Assembly: GCA_028023455.1 (NCBI GenBank)
Contig: JAQFVV010000056.1
Coordinates: 3,472,001 to 3,536,000 of the forward strand
Direction: 5' to 3'
Source: Epiperipatus broadwayi
Taxonomy: Eukaryota > Onychophora > Udeonychophora > Euonychophora > Peripatidae
DNA: 64,000 bases
The notes below the pieces were generated by a model. It saw nothing but the letters and a program-made list of their open reading frames with translations. It was not told the DNA's origin and made no database searches. A program made the position numbers and the translations under genes. Shown here one piece after another: positions 1 through 12,024 of the stretch (the stretch's first letter is position 1; the number at the start of each line of letters is the position of its first letter).

Positions 1-2889
1 ATGTGTGTAAATCATTATAACTGTTTATGTAAGCAGAGGTCAGTCATAACCAAGCTATTGAAAATGACAGTAAGTCTTAAGCAATCTGTTGAGGAGAGCA
101 GTCATGCCCGATTTAGCTGCTGAAGAAGAAATAAAAGTTCTGCTGTGAAAAACACCACTAGTACAGAAAAATGATTTCTAAAATGGATATAAAGAATGTC
201 CTAATCCTTAGCTAGGAACTAAGCATCATCTACCTCCATGTAACATGCTTCACTGAAAAAAAGAGAAGATATCTGAAATAAATTGCCACAAACCTCATCT
301 CAACTCAAGAGCACATGTGTCTCTATCTTTATGTTTACAGAAGTCCTGGCAAATTATGATATTGCAAAATGGATAAATTTAGCCTGTGAAATCTGAAAAT
401 ATTCTACTGCAAAAAATGAAAAAAAATTGACTGTGACATTAGCTTAAAATTGAGAAGTCTTCAATAAGAAAACCCACCTGACAAAGTATCAAAGGAGGAT
501 TCAGAAAAAAAAACCCATGGTAAAAATATATTTTTAGTGTGGACATTACATTTAAATTTATAAAAGCTTTAAAATTAAGTAGCAATTAATTAATCATTTT
601 ATTAGAATTTTTTTAATTTAAACTTTTTTTAAATTCATTTGCTTTTTCTTTTCAAAATTAAAAAAAAGGGTTTAAAATAATTTAAATTTTATTAAATTTA
701 CGATTTTTTTAAACATGTTTTTCTTTTCATTCATGTGATTTTCCCTTTAAATTTTAACAAAAGGTTTTTTAAGTTGATTTAAAATTTTTTTATCTCTGAA
801 TATGAAAATTTGTTTCCAATTACTGTCAGTTAACTGGGAATAATGAATTAAAAGTTAATTAAGTTAATGAATGAAAATCAAATAGGGAATCACTTCATTA
901 TATGAAATTATATATTTTTTTTAATAAAATGTATAGGTTTAGATTAATATATTATCCTGTCACTTTTAAATTTTTTTAATTGTTAATCAGTTAATTTATT
1001 AAATAATTGCTTAAAATATATTTTAATGACTTTATTCCTCCACCTATTTGTTACATGATTTGGCAGTGTGCAGAGACTTGAATTCATTACAGTTTAAAGT
1101 TTTAGGGATTTTTAAATTATTCCAATGAAGTTATTTAACTATAGTAGAGAATATAAATAATTTAAGATAAAATTGAGTAAGCTGTTATATTTATTTATCA
1201 CTTAGTCACAATTACAGTTCCTAGTCTTATGATCTTGAACTAGCTCTAGAACATAATGGTTAATTACATGGATGTAGGGGTTAATGTTGGTCTTTGGACA
1301 TCTAGATAATCACTTTGGATAATGGAAAGATATCATCTTTAAGGACCATTCCACTGCATTTTGTTTTTTATTAGAAATTAAGTTATAGTTAGCCTGTACA
1401 CTAAAGGTACTATATGACCAGAAAATTAATAATCAGTATATATCAGTCCCAACATTGTTTTAATATTATGAGTGATGAATTAGCACTTAAGTATCTGCAC
1501 CCAAATAAGTATATCTTGTCCTAAGTTTGGCATTGGCTAAATAAGTAGCCTGTTTTAATGTAGATTTTAGATCCAGTCATAAAGATTGTGATTGATTTCA
1601 TGATTAATGTTGATTGTTGATGATTAATACTGATTTTCTTGTATAATGCTGGTGATGATTATTACAACTTCATGTATATTCTTTGCTGATCTCATTAATC
1701 TTTTATATTTATTCCTTTATATTTATGATATTGGGGATGATCCCCCCCCCCATGTTCCCCTTTTTTTCTATACCATAAATTATTATTCATAAGGTACAGA
1801 TTTAAAATTAATTATTAATTTCCAATAGATATGAATATAACATTGCCATATAAGTTCACTTCTAATTCAATATTACAACAGACAATTCTGTAAGACATTA
1901 AATGAAAATAATTTTTTTTATAAAACAGATTTGAAATTAAGGAACCATGTATAAGGAAACATTAAATTATTTATTCATGTACTAAAATTTCAAAATAGTA
2001 GAACATTTTGGCATTTAAAATGTTTACACTATTAGGGGAAGGTCCTGTAAAAACAAGAGACATTAAAAATTTATCTTGCTACAAGGAAATACAATACATA
2101 CTCATATAAATCAATTACTCTAAAAAATATATTAAAATAAGTTATAATGGAAATTTTTTTAATCTTTTTTAATAAATACTTCTCTCTGCTTTTGAAAAGA
2201 AGTACAATATGCTCAATATTTGAAATTCATGCACTAGGGTAATGAAAATAAGACTGGAATTTAAATATTAAAAAAAAAATAGAATAATTAATTTTAGAAC
2301 TTTTAGGTAAGAGAATTAGAATAATTTTAAATACAGTAATAATTATTTTGCAGTGATAAAAATAATTCTCTATTAAAACAATGATGATATACTTTATTAA
2401 AATTTTCTGAAAACGAAAATAAAAACAATGACAAACTTGGTTAATATAAAAAGGAAATCAATCAAGTGGCAATTCCTTTAATTAAAAAAATTAACAAAAA
2501 ACTTGAACATAATGAAGATTACAAAAATATTTCAGTTTATATAAAAATTTCTATTGATCCTAAAAATATCTTAAGATATTAATATATAATTTTATAAAAT
2601 TTTTGATAATAATACTGCTCACATCTATAATATCTAATGCCAAGAAAATTGTGGTTCTAAAATTAAACATTTACAACAAAATGAGAATTAAAACAAACAA
2701 AAAAATACATAGGTTTATCATATTTTCTGTTTAGAAAAACATACTGATCAAAATAAATTACATTTTCTTTAAAAATATATTGTTTCATGTGTAAAAGTTT
2801 TTTTTTTTTTAAATAATTACAAAAAAACTAATTGCCAAAGAATTTATGTCAAGTCCAATCTTTATCAACTTATCAACAATATGGCTGTT
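1..2889. other. No gene seen; AT-rich
   Basis: 1-480 is of moderate complexity but codes for nothing recognisable. 520-800 is very AT-rich with long A and T runs. A C-run lies at 1742-1751. No repeat family assigned. Confidence 0.6.
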
Positions 2890-3530
2890 GGATTAAAATG
2901 CAGATGGCTTTAGGTTTAAGTTCTCCTTTGAAATAACTTTCAACAAAATTGCAACAAGTTCTAGAGCAATTTCACCACTATTACATATGAAGTTTTTCTT
3001 CTAGAATATCTAAAATAGTCAATAAAAGTAGTTTCTCACCCAGCCAAGCAAAATCATGGTCTGAATTGAATACTTCATCATCAGCTCTATAAAAAAATAT
3101 AACCTCTTGCCATCAACCAAAATGGTCCAGAATGATTGTATTACACCTTTAACAAATACTCGATCATTTCCTAAACAAGATTAAACATAAAAGACATTTT
3201 AAATTTTCATGTGTTTGTCTATTAATTTTTCCAGTTGTTCTCACCTCAATGGAAATTTCATAGCAAAATGATCATACTTTTTTCTCTTCTGTTTTTAGTC
3301 ATAATTTCATTATTTTCATCTAAAATGATTAAAGTAGGGATTCTCCTAATTCCAAACATTACAGTAAGCTCTTTCTTGATTTTTTTTCTTTGGTATAAGG
3401 AATTGCCAGCCAAGGCATTGATAAAAATGAGTTCAAATTTCCCCCATTCTTTGACCTTCTGATATATTTGAATGAGTTGTGGCATAAAGGTTTCTACATG
3501 GTAAGCACTAACGAGCAGAAAAATATTTTC
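2890..3530 (-). pseudogene. Nucleoredoxin/tryparedoxin-like pseudogene
   Basis: Minus-strand translation gives an ordered series of matches to the thioredoxin-fold domain of nucleoredoxin-type oxidoreductases. PQLIQIYQKVKE plus FELIFIN lies at about 3440-3485, MPWLAIPYT at about 3392-3418 in another frame, GIRRIPTLIILDENNEI at about 3302-3355 in a third, then HFAMKFPLR near 3245-3270. The intact family reads helix, FEIIFVS strand, MPWLAVPY, then GIxGIPTLIVLD. Here about 15 residues between strand and MPWLA are missing, at least two frameshifts and several stops interrupt the frame, and the catalytic CPPC motif that should follow SAHW is gone (SAYH then VETF). No introns are seen within the matched part. 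This is a dead copy. Whether it is processed or a decayed duplicate cannot be told. Function is known only for the family: reduction of protein disulfides in the cytosol. Confidence 0.8.
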
Positions 3531-4080
3531 TCTTTTATTATTTATTAGATTTACAAAATATCAGAAGAGTCTAGACTTCCAAGAAAATTCTGTCTTCTGG
3601 ATCATCCATGTGACTTCAAGCATCTATAGTTAAAGTTGATAAGTGACTTTGTCCAAAAGACCTAATGATGGAATAAATCAAATCCTATGTCAAGATAATC
3701 TAGTCTTGTACTCCTATTCTGTAAATAGTAAAGATCACAAAATATCACCAAAATACTCATCAAAAATTGGTTTTTATCAATACTAATAAAAATATCAAAA
3801 TTATCTTCTTTTTAAAATTTAATCAAATCTGGAGTAAAACTATAACAAGGCTAAAAAATAGAGGCCAATAACTTTACCTGGTCCAAATAAATGCTCAGTT
3901 TGTATTTTTTCTTTATTTCATTATTTTGTTTACAGACATTTTCTGTTAAATAAAGTAAAACCTGCCAAGCCTACCAATATTATAAAATCTAAAACTAAAT
4001 GTGGTAACTAAAAGGAATGATCATTGTCTTGTTGAGTAAAGATATGCTTGGTTTTGCAAGACTGAAATATGATGGGTATA
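3531..4080. other. No gene seen
   Basis: Sequence upstream (minus sense) of the nucleoredoxin-like pseudogene. Its N-terminal coding part could not be recognised here. Confidence 0.5.
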
Positions 4081-6810
4081 ATCATAATCATTTTCAACCA
4101 TTATAAATCCACTGCAGGATTAAGGTCTCTCCAAGTTCAATCCACCTTTTCCAATCTCTCGCCTCTCTTCTCCACATCACCCCTGCACACAGTCACTGAA
4201 TTCTTTCAATGAAATCAGTAACTCCTGTTAGTTTTTTCACCCATGTATTTCGTTTTCGATCTCTTCTTATTATTCCTAATATGTATTTCTCCAGTCTTCT
4301 TTGAATGTCTTGAAGTTTCAGTATTGCTTTTTTGTTAAATGTTTCCAAGCCTCAGATAAATGAGAATTAGTAACATTTATTAAAAACCTTCATTTTCAAG
4401 CACATAGGCATATTTCCTTTTAATATTAAATTATTTGAACTAAAAACACTTCAACCAAGTTTAATTTTTTATGATTAATTTCATCCATTATATTTTCATC
4501 TGTGGTAACAATTTGACCCAAGGCATTTGTAGTTATTAACTTCTTCTAACTCATCATTATTAATCTTTATTTTCTTCTCTTGAGAAAATCTATGAAACAT
4601 TACTTTAGTCCTTTTTAACATTTATCTTTAATCCTACTTTCTTACTTTCATCTGATAACTCTTGCAACATTTCCTGCAGCTGTAAAACATTATTTGCAAA
4701 AACAACTCAATCATCTACAAAATCTAGATGACTTAAATAATCTCTATTTACTTTTATTAGCTTAGCCTCCCATTTTAATCTACAAAATGCTTCTTGTAAA
4801 GCTGCTGTAAAAAGTTTTGGGGATATGGTTATCTTGACAGTCACTCTTCTCAATGCTCATCTTTTTATTAGTGTCATGTAATCTAATTGTTTCTGCTGCA
4901 TTTTTATAAATATTCTTCAGAATATGACAGCATCCTGGGTCTACACCTTGATGATCCGATACTTTAATCACTGAAGAAATGCTGATAGAATCAAATATCT
5001 TTTCATAGACTACAAATCCAAAGCATAATGGCAACTCATATTCACTGTCCCTTATATAACTGTACTAAAACCATTTTTAAAAAAGCTTGTTATACTGGTT
5101 GGTTAAAATACGAAGTTCGCTGTAGATGAATTGTAATTATTTTGATAAAAAATTTGTACACAACTGATAAAAGACTGATAAGTCTGTAATTTATGATATC
5201 TTCTTTATCACCTTTGTAAAATATGAATATTGCATTCTTCCAATCATCTGGTACATCTTTATCATTTAGGCATTTGGTACATAACTTTGCCTTTTTTTTT
5301 TCTATTTCTTCACCTGTTTCTTTTAATATATTGATTATAATTCCATAATTACCTGGAGCTTTTTTTTTCCTCATAAATTTAATTGCATATCTCACTTGTT
5401 CATTTAAATCCTGGGTAATTCAGCAGATATAATTGTATGAGATAATTTTTTTTGTTCTTTATTGCTATATAATTCTTGATAGAACTCTTCTACACATTTC
5501 ATGTCATCTCTCTTTTTAGTAATAGTTCCATCTTTTTTTCTTATTGCAGAAATAAGTTTCCTATTAATACCAAAATGCCATTTTACACTCTTGAGACTTA
5601 TTCTCCTCTATAACTTTTCTTGTTTATATCATTACCAATTCTTATTTACACCATTTTACAAAATTTGAGATATTGAATCCTTCTTAATGCATCATTTTTA
5701 TAGTTTCATATTCCTTCTTTTCTTCATAAATTACCTTTGATTCAGAAGAAATTTTACTGGTCAATTGCTGCCTTTTTATACCAGTTATCTTTGTTGTAGT
5801 TTCTATAAGTGTATCAGTTATCTTTCTGTTGCTTTTTTTCAAATCTAAATAATGATCAAAATCTGTTAATATTTGAAAATAAGTTGCAAGTCCTAAATTA
5901 ATTTAAATGCAATGTTTCTGAAGATTAGAAATATCAAATGTGAATATTGTTTTTCTTAATAATTTTTGTCTTTCTAATTTTGCATTAACATGTATCTTAT
6001 ATCTCACTAATCGATTATCACTTCTTGCATTAAATTTATTAAGAACATTGCAATCTTGAACTATATATTTCCTGTTAGTCAAAATATAATCCAATTTTGC
6101 TATACCTTCAATTGGATGCTTCTATGTCTATTTTTCTCAAAAACAAAAAAGAATTTATAATATAAAGTATTTCTGCAAAATCCACAAGCCTATATCCCCA
6201 ATCATTTCTATCACCATAACCAAATATACCTACAGCACTTCCATCTTTCAATTGTTTATAATTTTAGCATTAGTCTCCCATTTCAATTTTAAAATGTTGT
6301 TTAGTCTGATCAAGTGTTTTGTACATCCATATAAAAATCCTCTACTTCTTCATCACAATGAGAACTTGTGGCATAAACCTGAATTATCTGCATTTGATAT
6401 CTGCTATTAAGTTGAATAACTAATCCTGCCACTCTGTCCGATATCCATCAATCTCCACAATGTTCCCCATTTTTTATTTACAATGAATCCCATTCCATTT
6501 ATACTTCCAATTATTGTGTTTTTGTACTATAGTACATGTCCACTTTTTAAATCAATTATCTCTTCACCTTTTCTTCTAATTTCACAGATTCCACGAATAT
6601 CCCATTTAATATTAGATAGTTTTTCTTCCAATTCTTACAATTTTCTTCACTTGGAAGTGAACTGCAGTTGTAAGTATGTAAATAAAAGGCCATCATTAAA
6701 TGGTAGCATGGGTACACAATCAGGAGATTCTTAGCACCTCTGCCTTCAGCCATCAACCACTGCCTTGGTTGGCAAATTTACAGCTTCCTGTGAATAAAGA
6801 CCCATGATTT
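4081..6810 (-). mobile_element. RTE-type LINE, decayed near full-length copy A
   Basis: On the minus strand this holds remnants of a one-ORF non-LTR retrotransposon of the RTE type often annotated as craniofacial development protein 2-like. From 5' to 3': a leader reading ESPDCVPMLPFNDG (about 6690-6735); AP-endonuclease pieces including YILTNRKYIVQD and SDNRLVRYKIH (about 5990-6090); reverse-transcriptase pieces KKKAPGNYGIIINILKE, DVPDDWKNAIFIF and FVVYEKIFDS (about 4990-5390); then FVDD where FADD is expected. Many stops and frameshifts are present. The 3' end (about 4081-4120) shows a degenerate TGATTATGATTAT tail, typical of RTE elements. About 110 bp present in copy B near 8300-8410 are deleted here around 4195. 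It cannot be active. Confidence 0.88.
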
Positions 6811-8160
6811 ATTTTTATCTGTCATGATTATAAATATTTATTAAAGAAAAAAATTCACACACCCATTCATTCTGTCTTCAAGAAAACTCATCTGATATTT
6901 TAGTTTAAAGCTATCAGGTAATTGAGAAGACCATGGTGATTTTTGACTTTAAACTCAGAGGTAAAAAGCCAATAAAGTCACCACATTGACTAATATGTGT
7001 TGGTGAGCAGCCCATTCATGTTGATATACTAGATGAATAATCACATAATAATAACAGCTGCAATGATATGAATATATGGAATGGCCATTAGGAATTTACC
7101 TGCACAGTTCCTTTAAGGTCTCCAAGAGAAATACATCAAAGGGTTTCCTTTCAGTTAACAGCAAATACCTTTCTATCACCTTATTCATAGAGTGTTATAG
7201 TATAATATCACTCACAATAGTTCTTATCTATGAAGAAAATAACCAAGATAATGCACCTAAGGATTGGTGAGAAGGCACAATGCCATTTAGCAAGATAGAA
7301 GTTAAAAATGCATGATTATGCATTATGTTCTGTAGGTATGAGTTCATATAATTAATTTCTTTGCAGAGAACAGAAGAAATGATTTGGCTGAGTTTACAAA
7401 ATATTCAAAGTATGTGGTAACAGGTTATATCAAACAGAACTAATATAGCTTATATCATAAAACTTTTCTATCTTTATTTACATATGTCACTTGTTTAAAG
7501 TCAATCTTTTACATTTTTAAACTATACTGCATTAACTTAAATAATTAGTCATTCTGCAAAGCACAAAAAATAATGCCATGTCATAATAGATTATGTTTCA
7601 ATGTTTAATTTTAGTCAATGTGAATTACATAGTAATAAACAATTGTGAATGTTTCTCAAAATTAAATAAAAAAATACTAGGTACTTTTTATCTATCAATT
7701 TATTTATATTGCTTTAGAATTATTTTAATATTAATGCCATTTGTAATATTTGATATGCAATCAATATCTTATTAATTGTAACAGATTTAGATTGTAGAAT
7801 CTGTAATGAGTTTTATAAAGACATTTGCAATGAAAAATTAATTTTATTTAAATTTTTATATTTCAATTAAATAGATATATTTGCTTTGAAATTTTGGGTA
7901 GCAAATCAAAAACTGTAATAATGAAATAACTAATTATTAAATAGTGAAGCATAAAGACTGCCAGTTTGCTTTCATTTTGAGATTTTTTTTAATGTGATTA
8001 TTGTCTGGCTTTGCTTAGGATAATGATAGAGTAAACCTTAAAAGTATCCATTAAATTATCAGCTATAAAAATAGAAATCATAAGCATTCATAATTGTTAA
8101 GAAATATATACATCATTATGAACCACATAACCAATAACAAAAATAAATAAATTCACCACT
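6811..8160. other. No gene seen between the two LINE copies
   Basis: AT-rich. Frames of about 60 codons (7076-7270, 7593-7775) have no motifs. 7990-8050 weakly resembles the SINE-like stretch at 29070-29130. Confidence 0.5.
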
Positions 8161-10195
8161 GGTAAAGTGGATCAATAATTCATCATCAACAACCATTATC
8201 AATCCACTGCAGGATGAAAGTCTCTCCAAATTCAATCCATCTTCTCCAATCTTTAGCTTCTCTTCTCCACATCACCCCTGCACACTTTCTTATTTCATCC
8301 ATCTATCTCACATGGGGTCTCTTTCTGGGTCTTTTATAATCTCTTGGAATCCAGTTTAAGATTTCAATTGTCCATCTATTATCATCTTTTCTAGCAACAT
8401 GTCCAGTTCAACTCCACTTCAGTCTTTTAACTTTTTCAATGAGGTCAGTAACACCTGTTTTTTCTCTTACCCATATATTGCATTTTCGATCTCTCTTGTT
8501 ACTCCTAACATGCATCTCTCCATACTTCTTTATTCTTTAAGTGGTCTGAAGTCTCTATATTTCTCTTCTATTAATTGTCCAAGTCTCAGATCCACAAGTA
8601 AGAACTGGTAAAACACATTTATTAAAACCCTTCCTTTTCAAACACATAGGCATATTTCCTTTTAGTATCAAGTTATTTCTACCAAAGCACTCCAACCAAG
8701 TTTAATTCTAAGATTAATTTCATCCATTATGTTTCTATCTGTATTAATAATCTGGTCAAGGTATTTGTAACTGTTAGCTTCTTCTAACTCATCATAATCA
8801 ATCTCTATTTTCATATTTTGAGAAAATCCATTGGATCATTACTTTAGTCTTTTTAATATTTATCTTTAGTCCTACTTTCATCTGCTAACTCCTGCAACAT
8901 TTCCTGCAGCTCTAAAGCATTATTTGCAAAAACAACTACATCATCTGCAAAATCTAAATGACTTAAATAATCTCCATTTATTCTCACTCCTTTAGCTTCC
9001 CATTTTAATCCACAAAATACTTCTTGCAGCACTGTTGTAAAAAGTTTTGGAGATATGGAGTCACCCTATCTTACACCCTTCTCAATGTTGACTTTCCTAG
9101 TATCATTATGTAATCTAATTGTTGCTGTTGCATTTTTATAAATATTCTTCAAAATATGACAATATCTTAGATCTACCCTTGATGATCCAATGCTTTAATC
9201 ACTGAAATGTTTTTAGAATTAAATGCCTTTTCATAATCTACAAATTCAAAGCATGATGGCAACTCATATTCATTTATTCTTTCTATAAATTCTCTCAATA
9301 CTACTATACTAAAACCACTTTTAAATTCAGCTTGTTCTCTTGGTTGGTAGAAATCCAATGTTATCTGTAAATGAGTTGTAATTATCTTGGTAAAAATTTT
9401 GTATAAAACTGATAAAAGGCAGACAGGTCATAATTTCTAATACCTTCTTTATCACCTTTTTCAAATATTAATATTGCATTCTTCCAATCATCTGGTACAT
9501 CTTTATCATTTAAACATTTGGCATATAACTTTGCTAAAAAATTTCTATTTCTTCACCTGCTTCTTTTAATATATCAATTATAATTCCATCATTACCTGGA
9601 GCCTTTCCTTTCTTCATAAATTTAATTGCATGTTTCACTTTATTTAAAATTCTGGGCAATTCGGTAGATATAATAGATATAGAAGATACTTGTTCTTTAT
9701 TACTATATAATTCTTGATAAAAGAATTCTACTCATTTCAAGATGTTATCTCTCTTTTTAGTAATAATTCCATTCTTTTTTACTTATTGCAGATATAAATT
9801 AACTACCAACATCAAAATGTTGTTTACACTCTTGAGACTTTTATTCTCTTCTATAGCTTTCCTTGCTAGTTCATAATTATACTTTCTTATATCATTTTCC
9901 AACTCTTTTCTGCATCATTTTATAAAATTCTAGATATTCCATTTCAAGATGTTATCTCTCTTTTTAGTAATAATTCCATTCTTTTTTACTTATTGCAGAT
10001 ATAAATTAACTACCAATACCAAAATGTTGTTTACACTCTTGAGACTTTTATTCTCTTCTACAGCTTTCCTTGCTAGTTCATAGTTATACTTTCTTATATC
10101 ATTTTCCAACTCTTTTCTGCACCATTTTATAAATTTCTAGATATTCATTCCTTTTTAATGCATCATTTTTGCATATTTTCATATTCCCTCAATAA
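8161..10195 (-). mobile_element. RTE-type LINE, 5'-truncated copy B
   Basis: Same family as the copy at 4081-6810 and same orientation, but lacking the endonuclease part. Minus-strand reading shows QPREQAEFKSGFSIVV and ELPSCFEFVDYEKAFNS (about 9180-9355, reverse-transcriptase palm A), an intact FADD catalytic box encoded near 8941-8952, and a C-terminal domain ending in a TTGATGATGAA-type tail near 8180-8205. Stops and frameshifts are scattered throughout. The upstream part contains an internal 207-bp tandem duplication (listed separately). The shared 3' sequence around TCCACTGCAGGAT in both copies confirms the family boundary. Confidence 0.88.
9734..10147 (-). repeat. Internal 207-bp tandem duplication inside LINE copy B
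   Basis: The segment starting ATTTCAAGATGTTATCTCTC occurs at 9734 and again at 9941, and the two 207-bp units are almost identical up to about 10147. Copy A has the region once (about 5495-5680), so the duplication arose after insertion or in this copy's lineage. Confidence 0.85.
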
Positions 10196-10323
10196 TTATC
10201 CACTGTTAAATTCCTGGTTCAAGTAAAGGGGGACAGGAGAGTATAGTCTTAAATGATTAAGATGGAAACAGAAATACTATAAAAAAAACCCATCAAAACT
10301 AAATCAAAGCAAAAACATTATAA

Positions 10324-10338
10324 TAAGATCAGGTAAAC
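10324..10338 (+). repeat. Left target-site duplication of the ribozyme array
   Basis: TAAGATCAGGTAAAC is repeated exactly at 12025-12039 on the other side of the array. The first two bases may belong to the unit end, so the true duplication is 13-15 bp. Confidence 0.85.
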
Positions 10339-10471
10339 CATCTCTATACTAGCACATAATTTGTTGTAAACAAAGGCAAAACTCCCCATACAGTAGTACC
10401 ACCCTGTGCCAAACAGAGTAATCAATGGATGCCAGAAGGCTTGTGCATAAATCCCTATTTAGTGCCTACTC

Positions 10472-10530
10472 ATCCAATATCCCCAGACTAGTTTCTGGCT
10501 TGTGACCATCATCAGTGAGGAGCCTTGGAT
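10472..10530 (-). ncRNA. Type I hammerhead ribozyme, copy 1 (intact core)
   Basis: On the minus strand: outer stem I ATCCAA/TTGGAT, internal loop GGC/TA, inner stem I TCCTCA/TGGGGA (one G-U pair), core CTGATGA, stem II TGGT/GCCA with loop CACAA (one G-U pair), GAAA, then CTAGTC. A15.1-U16.1 and C15.2-G16.2 close stem III. Predicted cleavage after the GUC triplet, between 10486 and 10485 on the minus strand. Confidence 0.9.
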
Positions 10531-10927
10531 CTGAGAGCACTGCACCTAGATCTTAGGATCTAATGCAACCCTCCAGCAGCCACCTTTTAACTCTACTTTA
10601 CTACAAAACTATGAGAATGAAATTGAAAACATTGTTAATATCTTCAATCTAAGCTCAATAGCTTATATAGTCATATGGGTCTGAACTCAATTCAGCACCC
10701 ATACATTTTGGGGTCTTTGGCTCTTAACAACCATAGCCACCACTATCCTATTAGGCAGGATTAGTGTTAAACCATCAAACATCACATGATCACCATCTCT
10801 ATACTAGCACATAATTTGTTGTAAACAAAGGCAAAACTCCCCATACAGTAGTGCCACCCTGTGCCAAACAGAGTAATCAATGGATGCCAGAAGGCTTGTG
10901 CATACAATCCCTATCTAATGCCTACTC

Positions 10928-10986
10928 ATCCAATATCCCCAGACTAGTTTCTGGCTTGTGGCCATCATCAGTGAGGAGCCTTGGAT
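10928..10986 (-). ncRNA. Type I hammerhead ribozyme, copy 2 (intact core)
   Basis: Same architecture as the copy at 10472-10530, with a fully paired stem II (TGGC/GCCA, loop CACAA). Cleavage is predicted between 10942 and 10941 on the minus strand. Together with copy 1 in the same orientation, a minus-strand transcript would release a 456-nt monomer. Confidence 0.92.
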
Positions 10987-11404
10987 CTGAGAGCACTGCA
11001 CTCAGATCTTAGGATCTAATACAACCCTCCAGCAGCCATGTTTTAACTCTGGCATCCATTGATTACTCTGTTTGGCACAGGGTGGCACTACTGTACGGGG
11101 AGTTTTGCCCTTGTTTACAACAAATTATGTGCTAGTATAGAGATGGTGATCATGTGATAATTGATGGTTTAACACCAATCCTGCCTAATAGGATAGTAGT
11201 GGCTATGGTTGCTTAAGAAGACACCAAAATGTATGGGTGCTGAATTGAGTTCAGACCCATATGACTATATAAGCTATTGATCTTAGATTGAAGATATTAA
11301 CAATGTTTTCAATTTCATTCTCATAGTTTTGTAGTAAAGTAGAGTTAAAAGGTGGCTGCTGGAGGGTTGCATTAGATCCTAAGATCTAGGTGCAGTGCTC
11401 TCAG

Positions 11405-11463
11405 ATCCAAGGCTCCTCACTGATGATGGCCACAAGCCAGAAACTAGTCTGGGGATATTGGAT
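11405..11463 (+). ncRNA. Type I hammerhead ribozyme, copy 3 (intact core)
   Basis: Plus strand: ATCCAA (11405-11410) pairs with TTGGAT (11458-11463); TCCTCA (11414-11419) pairs with TGGGGA (11450-11455). CTGATGA is 11420-11426, stem II TGGC/GCCA 11427-11439, GAAA 11440-11443, and CTAGTC ends at 11449, the predicted cleavage site. All conserved core residues are present. Stem I carries an internal loop opposite loop II, as in natural fast-cleaving type I ribozymes. Confidence 0.92.
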
Positions 11464-11861
11464 GAGTAGGCACTAGATAGGGATTTTATGCACAAGCCTT
11501 CTGGCATCCATTGATTACTCTGTTTGGCACAGGGTGGCACTACTGTATGGGGAGTTTTGCCTTTGTTTACAACAAATTATGTGCTAGTATAGAGATGATG
11601 ATCATGTGATGTTTGATGGTTTAACACCAATCCTGCCTAATAGGATAGTGGTGGCTATGGTTGTGTAAGAGCCAAAGACACAAAAATGTATGGGTGCTGA
11701 ATTGAGTTCAGACCCATATGACTATATAAGCTATTGAGCTTAGATTGAAGATATTAACAATGTTTTCAATTTCATTCTCATAGTTTTGTAGTAAAGTAGA
11801 GTTAAAAGGTGGCTGCTGGAGGGTTGCATTAGATCCTAAGATCTAGGTGCAGTGCTCTCAG

Positions 11862-11920
11862 ATCCAAGGCTCCTCACTGATGATGGCCACAAGCCAAAAA
11901 CTAGTCTGGGGATATTGGAT
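11862..11920 (+). ncRNA. Hammerhead ribozyme, copy 4, core mutated
   Basis: Identical to the 11405-11463 copy except that the G of GAAA (G12 of the core, position 11897) is A. G12 is essential for catalysis in the family, so this copy should be inactive. All stems are intact. Confidence 0.88.
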
Positions 11921-12024
11921 GAGTAGGCACTAGATAGGGATTTTATGCACAAGCCTTCTGGCATCCACTGATTACTCTGTTTGGCACAGGGTGGCACTAC
12001 CGTATGGGGAGTTTTGCCTTTGTT

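Larger units (their letters stand above)
10339..12024. mobile_element. Hammerhead-ribozyme repeat array, inverted, inserted as one block
   Basis: About 455-bp units are arranged tail to tail. A full unit (10339-10793) and a partial one (10794-11050) have the ribozyme on the minus strand. After a switch at 11050/11051 come a partial unit (11051-11145), a full unit (11146-11597) and a nearly full unit (11598-12024) with the ribozyme on the plus strand. The block is bounded by the direct repeat TAAGATCAGGTAAAC at 10324-10338 and 12025-12039, so it looks like a single insertion with a 13-15 bp target duplication. No protein is encoded. Related insertions sit at 47123-47228 and 48773-49018. Tandem units with type I hammerheads are known from animal retrozymes and from Penelope-like retroelements. 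A Penelope-like partner is my inference; no Penelope reverse transcriptase was seen in the window. Confidence 0.88.

Noticed and set aside
3235-3462. 75-codon plus-strand frame
   Set aside because: It is the opposite-strand shadow of the nucleoredoxin-like pseudogene; hydrophobic low-complexity translation.
10339-12024. Simple satellite DNA or CRISPR-like array
   Set aside because: Units change orientation, the block has a target duplication, related single insertions exist with their own duplications, and there is no repeat-spacer pattern.
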